From positions 1 to 10,495 of the forward strand of contig JAADIK010000197.1 in assembly GCA_013151365.1 (NCBI GenBank): a stretch of DNA of 10,495 bases, read 5' to 3'. Below are positions 5,018 to 10,495 of this stretch, in pieces (positions within the stretch are counted from its first letter, which is position 1; the number at the start of each line of letters is the position of its first letter). The notes below the pieces were generated by a model that had not been told where the DNA came from, made no database searches, and saw only the letters and a program-made list of their open reading frames with translations. Source of the stretch: Deltaproteobacteria bacterium (GTDB lineage Bacteria > Desulfobacterota > Desulfobulbia > Desulfobulbales > Desulfobulbaceae). The translations under genes were made by a program, and so were the position numbers.

Positions 5018-6321
5018 TTTTTTTCAAGCAGGGCGACGGACTCGATGTGGTGGGTCTGGGGGAACATGTCAACCGGCGTCAGCGATAACAGCTTGTAGCC
5101 GCCGGTTACGAGAAGGTGCAGGTCGCGCATCAGGGTGGCCGGATCACAGGAAATGTAGATAATGCGTCCCGGGGCGAGATCGAGCAGCAGGGCGGTGCTT
5201 TTGCCCAGACCCTGACGGGGCGGATCAAGAACGACGCAGTCAAAATGAAGCCCTGCCCCGAGGCATTGCCTGAGCCCGGCCGCGACGTCGATATCTTGAA
5301 ATTCGCAGTCATGCAGTCCTGCCGCGGCGGCATTGGACCTGGCCCGGGCGATGCTTTCCCGGTTCCGTTCGATGCCGGTGACGGCCGCCTGGCCCAGGCC
5401 CAGCGGCACGGAAAAGTTGCCCATGCCGCAGAACAGGTCGAGAATCCGTTGACCGCGGCCGTCACCGCTCAACCGGCAGACGAGACCGATGAGCCGGCTG
5501 TTCTGCCGGGCGTTGACTTGCGAAAAACAACCGGGGCTCCAGGAGAGAAAAAAGGGCCGTCCGCAGACGCTGCGGTCAAATTGCTGCCGGAGGACCGCAT
5601 CCTGTTGTTGCGGGGAGCCGGGCCGGGTCCGGCGGGCCGCCCGCACCCGGACCTGCGCAACGGGCTCCAGGCTCGCGGCGAATTCGCGGATCAGGCGTGG
5701 ATCCGCCCGCTTGCCGTTGTCCAGGCGCAGAAGCGCAATCACCCGGTCGTCGGCCGGGCTGTGCTGAAGCTCTATTTCCCTGGTGAAGGCGGCCGCCCGG
5801 CGCAGGTATTTTGAGCGGTTCAGTTCGGCCAGGGCAGTGTTGATCGGGGCCGTGGCAACCGGACATTCGTGGATGGGGACCAGCCGGTTGCTGCGCGCCT
5901 GGTAGAAACCGATTTCGCCCCGCGAAGAGAGCGCCAGGCGAATCCGGTGGCGGTAACCGAGGGGCAGGGGCGAGGCCATAAGCGGTTGCGAAACGCCTTT
6001 TCCGCAGACCACCCGCGCCCGGCCGGCGGCCTCAATGAGAATGTCTTCCTTGATGCGATGTTGCGCGGTTTTCCGGGCATGCTGGAGGTCGCAGCCGCCA
6101 CACTCAAAATAGCGGGGACAGACCGGTTCGACCCGGTCCCCGGACGGCTCAAGCACCTTGACGAGTTCCGCCTCCAGGTAGCCCCGATGCTGCCTGGTGC
6201 CCCGGACAACAACGGTCTCGCCGGGCAGGACCCGGCCGGTCATGACCACCATGCCGTCTTGCAGCCGGCCGATCCCGAGTCCCCCGGTGATGATTTTTTC
6301 AATGCGGATTGTTGTTTCCAT
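5014..6321 (-). CDS. rlmD: 23S rRNA (uracil-5-)-methyltransferase RlmD
   Basis: A 435-residue SAM-dependent enzyme that methylates C5 of U1939 (E. coli numbering) in 23S rRNA. An N-terminal TRAM RNA-binding domain (about 1-60) is followed by four cysteines for a [4Fe-4S] cluster: Cys68, Cys74, Cys77 and Cys153. The methyltransferase core shows FSQVN (266-270), SAM motif ILDLFCGMGN (293-302), DPPR (366-369), catalytic Cys392 in YISCDPATLMRDL, and the general-base Glu427 in HHIESVALLEK. Every key residue is present and the length matches E. coli RlmD. The open frame continues upstream to 6834, but METTIRIEKI at 6321 is where TRAM homology begins. AAGGA lies two bases before that ATG, unusually close. 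RlmCD-type relatives are possible, but the cysteine pattern fits RlmD. Confidence 0.95.
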   Translation of the reverse strand: METTIRIEKIITGGLGIGRLQDGMVVMTGRVLPGETVVVRGTRQHRGYLEAELVKVLEPSGDRVEPVCPRYFECGGCDLQHARKTAQHRIKEDILIEAAGRARVVCGKGVSQPLMASPLPLGYRHRIRLALSSRGEIGFYQARSNRLVPIHECPVATAPINTALAELNRSKYLRRAAAFTREIELQHSPADDRVIALLRLDNGKRADPRLIREFAASLEPVAQVRVRAARRTRPGSPQQQDAVLRQQFDRSVCGRPFFLSWSPGCFSQVNARQNSRLIGLVCRLSGDGRGQRILDLFCGMGNFSVPLGLGQAAVTGIERNRESIARARSNAAAAGLHDCEFQDIDVAAGLRQCLGAGLHFDCVVLDPPRQGLGKSTALLLDLAPGRIIYISCDPATLMRDLHLLVTGGYKLLSLTPVDMFPQTHHIESVALLEKN

Positions 6322-6335
6322 AGTCCTTTTTTTGT

Positions 6336-6356
6336 CCGGCGGCCGCAGTCCGCCGG
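6336..6356. promoter_or_regulatory. GC hairpin in the rlmD 5' leader
   Basis: CCGGCGG (6336-6342) and CCGCCGG (6350-6356) form a perfect 7-bp stem around a 7-base loop. It lies just upstream of the AAGGA of rlmD. On the minus strand it is followed by an A-run, not a T-run, so it is not a terminator. It might affect translation start or separate the divergent promoters. Confidence 0.4.
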
Positions 6357-6387
6357 CAGGAGGGGCCGTGGTGGGGCCGGTACCCCG

Positions 6388-6415
6388 TTGCCGTTTTTTT
6401 TTATACTCATATAAA
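6388..6415 (+). promoter_or_regulatory. Candidate sigma-70-type promoter of the response regulator
   Basis: TTGCCG (6388-6393) and TATAAA (6410-6415) are separated by 16 bases with an all-T stretch between. Transcription would start near 6422, making GTG 6424 too early and favouring ATG 6436 or 6442. I see no sigma-54 promoter (GG-N10-GC) here. Confidence 0.45.
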
Positions 6416-6441
6416 CTGAAATTGTGTATTTTAACATGGTT

Positions 6442-7800
6442 ATGGCAGAAAAAACAAAGGTGAAAATTCTGGTCGTTGATGACGAACAGGTTCATCGCTT
6501 CATGTTGACCTCGCTTTTCAGCGAGTGGGGCTGGCTGTCGGCGGAGGCGGATGACGGCGCCACGGCCGTGGCCGCCGTTGCGGCCGGGCCTTTCGACGCG
6601 ATTCTGATGGACGTGCGCATGACCACCATGGACGGGATGGAGGCCTTGAAAAGGATTCATGCCCTCAATCCGGCGATTCCGGTGGTGATCATGACCGCCT
6701 TTTCCTCGGTGGATGCCGCGGTGGAGGCGATCAAGAACGGTGCCCATGATTACCTGACCAAGCCGCTCGATTTCGACCGCCTCCGCCAGACCCTTGACGT
6801 GGCCATGGGACATAAACGTCAGCACGATGACCAACCGCTGCCGCCGGAGACTTCATCTGCCGCGGGGACCGGGATAATAGGCTCTTCCCGCCTGATGCGG
6901 GCACTCTGGGAGATGATTGTGCAGGTCGCCCCGACCGAGGCGAATATCCTGGTTACCGGTGAATCGGGGACCGGCAAGGAACTGGTGGCCTCGGCTTTGC
7001 ATTACCGGAGCCGGCGGGACCAGGGCCCCTTTATCAAGGTCAACTGCGCGGCCCTGGCCGAAAATCTGCTGGAGTCGGAGTTGTTCGGCCATGAAAAGGG
7101 TGCCTTTACCGGGGCGGACAGAAAGAGAGAAGGCCGTTTCGTCCAGGCCGACGGCGGGACGCTCTTTCTCGACGAGATCGGCGAGACCACCCCGGCCATG
7201 CAGGCCAAGTTGCTGCGGGTGCTGCAGGAGCACGAACTGCAAAGAGTGGGAGGGCAGGAGACGATCCGGGTGGATGTCCGGATCATTGCGGCCACCAACC
7301 GTGACCTGGAGCGCGAGGTCGCGGCCGGACGGTTCCGCGAGGATCTCTATTACCGGCTTAATGTCGTCGCCCTCGAAGTGCCGCCGCTGTGTGAGCGGCA
7401 TGGCGACATCCCGCTGCTGGCCGATTATTTCCTGCGTAAATTCGTCGAGAAGAACAAGCGGCAGGTCCTCGGCATTACCCCCGAGTGCATGGACCTGCTG
7501 GTCCGTTATCCCTGGCCCGGCAATGTGCGGGAGCTGGAAAACGCCATTGAACGGGGGATGATTTTCATGCGCGGCGAGTACCTGGAAGTGGACGGCCTGC
7601 CGTTGGCCATTCAGCGCTGGGCCGGCGAGAATATGTCGCCGGCGGCGGGTGAAGAGCCGGCGACATTGAAGGACGCCGAACGGGCGCTTATCGTCAAAAC
7701 CCTGGAAGAGACCGGCGGCAACCGCAGTGAAGCCGCCCGCCGCCTGCAGATTACCCGCAAAACCCTGCTCAGCAAAATAAGGAATTATAATATTCAATAA
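6442..7800 (+). CDS. Sigma-54-dependent response regulator, NtrC/AtoC family
   Basis: A three-domain activator of 452 residues from this start. The receiver (about 5-120) has the acidic pair Asp13-Asp14, phospho-acceptor Asp57 in LMDVRM, Thr85 and Lys107. The AAA+ domain (about 145-375) has Walker A GESGTGKE (173-180), the sigma-54-contacting GAFTGA loop (220-225), Walker B LFLDEIG, and FREDLYYRLNV carrying the arginine finger. The C-terminal Fis-type helix-turn-helix is NRSEAARRLQITRKTLLSKI (427-446). All residues for phosphorylation, ATPase activity and polymerase remodelling are intact. No sensor kinase is adjacent, so it is an orphan here and its signal and targets are unknown. The start is uncertain: GTG 6424, ATG 6436 and ATG 6442 are in frame and none has a Shine-Dalgarno sequence; 6442 fits the promoter and domain start. 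Repeat copy B begins two bases after the stop. Confidence 0.95.
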   Translation: MAEKTKVKILVVDDEQVHRFMLTSLFSEWGWLSAEADDGATAVAAVAAGPFDAILMDVRMTTMDGMEALKRIHALNPAIPVVIMTAFSSVDAAVEAIKNGAHDYLTKPLDFDRLRQTLDVAMGHKRQHDDQPLPPETSSAAGTGIIGSSRLMRALWEMIVQVAPTEANILVTGESGTGKELVASALHYRSRRDQGPFIKVNCAALAENLLESELFGHEKGAFTGADRKREGRFVQADGGTLFLDEIGETTPAMQAKLLRVLQEHELQRVGGQETIRVDVRIIAATNRDLEREVAAGRFREDLYYRLNVVALEVPPLCERHGDIPLLADYFLRKFVEKNKRQVLGITPECMDLLVRYPWPGNVRELENAIERGMIFMRGEYLEVDGLPLAIQRWAGENMSPAAGEEPATLKDAERALIVKTLEETGGNRSEAARRLQITRKTLLSKIRNYNIQ

Positions 7801-7801
7801 A

Positions 7802-8021
7802 ACCTGAATCCGTGAGCGTTCGAGAACGGTGCAGATGCAAGGCGGCGACGAGGTTGATTATCCTGGTGTGATATCAACGAGTTGTCAACGCGGCAGATGC
7901 GCCGTTATCGGACGCCCCGCAGGGCGGCGCAGTGAAGGCCAAAAAATGCATTTATTTGGTAATAATGCAATAAAACCACATGTTGAGCGGAGTGTCACCT
8001 CAAGCCGTCACGGATTCAGGT
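7802..8021. mobile_element. 220-bp MITE-like element with 14-bp terminal inverted repeats
   Basis: ACCTGAATCCGTGA (7802-7815) and its exact reverse complement (8008-8021) bound a non-coding 220-bp segment. Its left 127 bases are copy B of the 130-bp structured repeat. The right part holds a hairpin, TGCATTTATT paired with AATAATGCA around 7946-7971. No transposase is encoded. A target duplication is not clear; at most a few A residues flank both sides. Terminal inverted repeats plus a second genomic copy fit a non-autonomous element, though a large REP-type repeat is also possible. Confidence 0.6.
7804..7930 (+). repeat. Structured ~130-bp intergenic repeat, copy B
   Basis: This copy matches 1818-1950 in the same orientation but lacks a 6-base block in the central loop. 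The outer stem CGAGAACGG/CCGTTATCG has one mismatch; the inner stem GTTGATTATC/GATATCAAC remains. It lies directly after the response-regulator stop codon, where its folding could act as a transcript end or mRNA stabiliser. Confidence 0.8.
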
Positions 8022-8041
8022 AAAAGGTTCTTGGCGCTCTC

Positions 8042-8070
8042 TTGACTCGGTTCAGAGGCTATGGTAGAAC
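8042..8070 (+). promoter_or_regulatory. Candidate promoter of the aminotransferase
   Basis: TTGACT (8042-8047) and TAGAAC (8065-8070) are separated by 17 bases. The -35 is good, the -10 fair. Transcription would start near 8077, leaving a leader of about 100 bases, AT-rich toward the gene. It lies just outside the right end of the MITE-like element. Confidence 0.4.
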
Positions 8071-8177
8071 CGGTTTTTACTCGGAAGGTCTTAGGAAAAT
8101 TCAAACATCTCCCTCCCGGCCGGACCATACAGAGTTAAATAAAAAACGAAAAAACAACACAAGCGGAGCATGAACAG

Positions 8178-9488
8178 ATGCGTACGGATATTCTTCATAT
8201 CGGCGCTGGCGAACTGACCTACGAAATTCGCAATATCGTCAATGTCGGCATGAAGCTGCAGAGCCTCGGAGTCAATGTCAACTGGGAAAACATCGGTGAC
8301 CCGGTGGCCAAAGGCGAACGGATTCCCTCCTGGATGAAAGACATCGTGGCCGATGCGGTCAGGGACGACTCGACCTACGGCTATTGTCCGACCAGGGGCA
8401 TTCTCTCGACCCGGGAGTTTATCGCCGCCGAGACCAATAAACTGGGCGGGGTGCAGATCGACCCCGAGGATATTCTTTTTTTTAACGGCCTGGGCGACGC
8501 CATTTCCAAGGTATTCGGTTTCCTGAGGAGTACGGCCCGGGTGATCGTGCCGAGCCCGAGTTATACCACCCATTCTTCGGCCGAGGCGGCCCATGCCGGC
8601 GACCGGCCCGTGACCTATATCCTGGATCCCAACTATAACTGGTATCCCGATCTCGAGAATCTCGAGAATCACATCAAATACAATCCGGCCGTGGCCGGTA
8701 TTCTGATTATCAACCCGGATAACCCGACCGGCGCCGTCTATCCCGAGGAGGTCCTGCGGGGCATTGTCTACATTGCCGAAAAGAATGACCTCTTTATTAT
8801 CTGTGATGAGGTTTATCAGCATATGACCTATAACGGCACCCGGTCCGTACCGCTCTGCACGGTACTCGGAGACACCGTGCCCGCCATCTGTATGCGCGGC
8901 ATATCCAAAGAGATGCCCTGGCCGGGCGGCCGCTGCGGCTGGATTGAAGTGTACAACGGTCACCGGGACGCCATGTTCGAGAAATACATCCTGTCCATTC
9001 TCAATTCCAAGATGGTTGAGGTCTGTTCCACGACCTTGCCGCAACGGGTGCTGCCGCGGATTCTGAAACATCCGGACTTTCCCCTTTATCTCGATGAACG
9101 GATCAGGCGCTACGAAAAATTCTCCAACATCGCTTACGATATTCTCCGGGAGGTGAAGGGGATCCTGGTTAACCGGACCAACGGCGCCTTCTACATGAGC
9201 GTGGTCTTTCAAAACGGCTTTTTGAATCACGAACAGAATCTGCCCATTGACAACGAAGAGGTACGGACGACCGTGGAGGCCCTGGTGTCGGGCCGTAATG
9301 TCGGCCTGGACAAACGTTTCGTTTATTACCTCCTCGCCTCGACCGGCGTCTGCGTGGTCCCCCTGTCATCGTTTGCCACTGAACTGCAGGGCTTCCGCAT
9401 TACCTTGCTCGAACGTGATGAGCAGGAATTTACCAGGATTTTCAAGACGATTGCCCGCAGCATAGAACAGTATCTCGTCTCCGCCTGA
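8178..9488 (+). CDS. PLP-dependent aminotransferase, class I/II (fold type I)
   Basis: A 436-residue cytoplasmic enzyme of the aspartate-aminotransferase superfamily. The cofactor site is complete: INPDNPTG (178-185) with the PLP-contacting Asn, IICDEVYQ (207-214) with Asp210 and Tyr213, and the Schiff-base Lys244 in RGISKEMPWPGGRCGW (240-255). YGYCPTRG (67-74) is the usual substrate-loop region. The protein is somewhat longer than the typical 390-400 residues. Which amino acid and keto acid it uses cannot be read from sequence; alanine- or aspartate-type transamination is likeliest. CGGAG nine bases upstream supports ATG 8178. A 9-bp in-frame tandem duplication near 8650 encodes LENLEN. No metabolic partner gene is adjacent, so it is probably monocistronic. 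Confidence 0.92.
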   Translation: MRTDILHIGAGELTYEIRNIVNVGMKLQSLGVNVNWENIGDPVAKGERIPSWMKDIVADAVRDDSTYGYCPTRGILSTREFIAAETNKLGGVQIDPEDILFFNGLGDAISKVFGFLRSTARVIVPSPSYTTHSSAEAAHAGDRPVTYILDPNYNWYPDLENLENHIKYNPAVAGILIINPDNPTGAVYPEEVLRGIVYIAEKNDLFIICDEVYQHMTYNGTRSVPLCTVLGDTVPAICMRGISKEMPWPGGRCGWIEVYNGHRDAMFEKYILSILNSKMVEVCSTTLPQRVLPRILKHPDFPLYLDERIRRYEKFSNIAYDILREVKGILVNRTNGAFYMSVVFQNGFLNHEQNLPIDNEEVRTTVEALVSGRNVGLDKRFVYYLLASTGVCVVPLSSFATELQGFRITLLERDEQEFTRIFKTIARSIEQYLVSA

Positions 9489-9493
9489 ACGGC

Positions 9494-9540
9494 CTTGGAG
9501 CCGCCCTGGCGGCTTGGCCCGGGCAACGTTTTTCCCGTGC
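9494..9540 (+). terminator. Probable terminator region after the aminotransferase
   Basis: AGCCGCC (9499-9505) and GGCGGCT (9508-9514) form a perfect stem with a very small loop. A second weaker hairpin, GGGCA with TGCCC, surrounds a T5 run (9529-9533). The T-run is about 14 bases past the first stem, so termination is plausible rather than certain. Confidence 0.4.
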
Positions 9541-9569
9541 CCCTATCCTCCCGGAGTCCCGCAAATTCC

Positions 9570-9597
9570 CCGGCCGCCGGTCCGTGCCGGCGGCCGG
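9570..9597. repeat. Strong GC hairpin, 11-bp perfect stem
   Basis: CCGGCCGCCGG (9570-9580) and CCGGCGGCCGG (9587-9597) are exact inverted copies around TCCGTG. No T-run follows on either strand, so it is not a standard intrinsic terminator. It may protect the 3' end of the aminotransferase mRNA or insulate the grpE promoter. Confidence 0.55.
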
Positions 9598-9668
9598 TCC
9601 ACGTTTGCCGCCCGTGGTGAGCGATCCAACGTATTCTATTTTTTCGCTTTTTCAGACCTTTGATTCTC

Positions 9669-9697
9669 TTGACAATCCATGGGCCCGTCCTTATTGT
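9669..9697 (+). promoter_or_regulatory. Strong sigma-70-type promoter of the grpE operon
   Basis: A perfect TTGACA (9669-9674), a 17-base spacer and TATTGT (9692-9697). Transcription would start near 9704, just ahead of the GGAGG at 9709-9713. I see no CIRCE operator (TTAGCACTC-N9-GAGTGCTAA) around it, so HrcA control is not indicated here. Confidence 0.65.
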
Positions 9698-9720
9698 TCT
9701 GCTGAATTGGAGGGTGAATT

Positions 9721-9831
9721 TTGACCCGCTCGCAAATTGAACAAGAGTATGAAAATATTATTATCCAGGCCCGGCTGGCCAAGTCGTTGCCGGGTGCTGA
9801 GCAATTTTTATCCCGGGGAGAAGGTGCGTGA
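9721..9831 (+). CDS. Small 36-residue ORF translationally coupled to grpE
   Basis: TTG at 9721 follows GGAGG (9709-9713) by 7 bases, an excellent ribosome site. The frame runs 36 codons to a TGA at 9829-9831, which shares GTGA with the grpE start codon. The peptide begins MTRSQIEQEYENIII and ends FLSRGEGA. It is charged, without a signal or membrane segment, and I do not recognise it. The promoter, ribosome site and overlap argue for real translation, either as a small protein or as a leader that couples ribosomes into grpE. In many bacteria hrcA holds this position; it is not here. Confidence 0.45.
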   Translation: MTRSQIEQEYENIIIQARLAKSLPGAEQFLSRGEGA

Positions 9832-10421
9832 CTGAACAAAAAGAGCAAAAGTTTGCTATTCCTGTGGAAGAGGAGCTGGAATCGTCTCCGGAGGTAGCTC
9901 AAAGTGTTGATGATTCCGAAGGCGCCGGCGGCAAGGAGGGACAGCTGGAGCTGGACCTGGAAACCCTGCGCCGGGAGGCCGAGGAAAACCGTGATCGTTT
10001 GCTCCGTCTTGCCGCAGACTTTGATAATTACAAGAAGCGTCAGGAACGGGAGCGGCAGACGCTGCTAAAATATGCCGGAGAAAACATCCTGCGGGAACTG
10101 TTGCCCACGCTTGATAACCTGGACCGGGCCATGGAGCACGCCGCCGCCGAGACCGAGGACCCGCAGAAAAAACTTGACGGCCTGCTTGAAGGGGTTGACC
10201 TGACCCGCAAGGGGCTGCTGGCCATGCTGGAAAAATTTGAGGTTTCACCGCTTGACAGCGTGGGCCGGACGTTTGATCCCAACGAACACGAGGCCCTGAC
10301 AATGGAACCCAGCAATGAGGTTCCGGCCAATCACGTCCTGCGGGAGTTTACCAAGGGCTATCGTTTCAAGGACCGTCTGCTGCGGCCCGCCAAGGTAGTG
10401 GTCTCGGGCGGCCCGGCGTAG
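9828..10421 (+). CDS. grpE: GrpE, nucleotide exchange factor of DnaK
   Basis: A 197-residue co-chaperone that speeds ADP release from DnaK and acts as a thermosensor in the cytoplasm; length is normal. An acidic, disordered N-terminus (1-40) leads into the long dimerising coiled coil (about 41-105, with LAADFDNYKKRQERE at 61-75). The C-terminal beta domain shows FDPNEHEAL (149-157) and GYRFKDRLLRPAKVVVS (177-193), matching the GrpE signature. The GTG start has GGAG seven bases upstream and overlaps the small ORF's stop by four bases. Start and frame are secure because homology extends to the N-terminal acidic segment. dnaK is expected downstream but is not within the 74 bases left. Confidence 0.98.
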   Translation: MTEQKEQKFAIPVEEELESSPEVAQSVDDSEGAGGKEGQLELDLETLRREAEENRDRLLRLAADFDNYKKRQERERQTLLKYAGENILRELLPTLDNLDRAMEHAAAETEDPQKKLDGLLEGVDLTRKGLLAMLEKFEVSPLDSVGRTFDPNEHEALTMEPSNEVPANHVLREFTKGYRFKDRLLRPAKVVVSGGPA

Positions 10422-10461
10422 GGGTAAGCCGTCACAGGCACCCCATCTTCACGCGGTCACT

Positions 10462-10495
10462 CCCGCCCGCATAGAAGGACTATAGCGAACGGAAG
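10462..10495. repeat. Dispersed repeat, copy 2 (window end, truncated)
   Basis: Bases 10462-10483 match 1-22 with one mismatch, then GCGAACGGAAG matches 49-59 with one mismatch. The intervening 26 bases of copy 1 are absent. The copy runs off the window. It lies 40 bases past the grpE stop codon, in the same orientation as copy 1. Confidence 0.65.

Noticed and set aside
6322..6834. N-terminal extension of rlmD to 6834
   Set aside because: It would overlap the response regulator's receiver domain and hairpin leader, and TRAM homology begins at METTIRIEKI (6321).
6853..7797. Minus-strand open frame of 314 codons opposite the response regulator
   Set aside because: Shadow of the AAA+ coding frame; no recognisable domain.
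8091..9230. Minus-strand open frame of 379 codons opposite the aminotransferase
   Set aside because: Antisense shadow of a gene whose complete PLP site is on the plus strand; it also extends into the promoter region.
9640..9720. CIRCE/HrcA operator or sigma-32-type promoter ahead of grpE
   Set aside because: No TTAGCACTC-type dyad or CCCCAT-type -10 is visible; the TTGACA-N17-TATTGT arrangement explains the site.

Overview
The window is a GC-rich stretch of bacterial chromosome, mostly housekeeping. LysS, RlmD, GrpE, a short MetE-like protein and an NtrC-type sigma-54 activator, together with two families of dispersed intergenic repeats, suggest a Gram-negative bacterium. A Desulfobacterota (deltaproteobacterial) sulfur-cycle organism is my best guess. 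That placement is inference from gene content and repeat style; no marker here proves it.

Layout. Bases 1-6321 carry minus-strand genes: a small SleB-type cell-wall hydrolase (254-619), a PhzF-family isomerase/epimerase (1019-1801), class II lysyl-tRNA synthetase lysS (2063-3550), a UROD/MetE-like TIM-barrel protein (3630-4700, probably frameshifted at its 5' end) and the 23S rRNA m5U methyltransferase rlmD (5014-6321). A compact divergent region (6322-6441) separates these from plus-strand genes: an orphan NtrC/AtoC response regulator (6442-7800), a PLP-dependent aminotransferase (8178-9488), and a heat-shock operon start with a strong sigma-70-type promoter, a 36-codon ORF and grpE (9828-10421). 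The small ORF and grpE overlap at a GTGA junction. No two large genes are tightly packed, so most are probably separate transcription units.

Intergenic DNA holds most of the unusual signal. Bases 620-1018 contain three perfect palindromes and a single isolated copy of a type I-E-like CRISPR repeat with no cas gene. A roughly 130-bp structured repeat occurs twice (1818-1950 and 7804-7930). The second copy lies in a 220-bp element bounded by perfect 14-bp terminal inverted repeats, which looks like a MITE. A second, different repeat occupies both extreme ends of the window (1-22 and 10462-10483), as if the sequence breaks at a dispersed repeat. A 16-bp tandem duplication spans the stop codon of the MetE-like gene, next to a terminator pointing on the strand opposite to the genes.

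I see no clear multi-gene novel system. The best leads are the solitary CRISPR repeat among palindromes, the MITE-like element, the one-base frameshift in the MetE-like gene, and the translationally coupled small ORF ahead of grpE.
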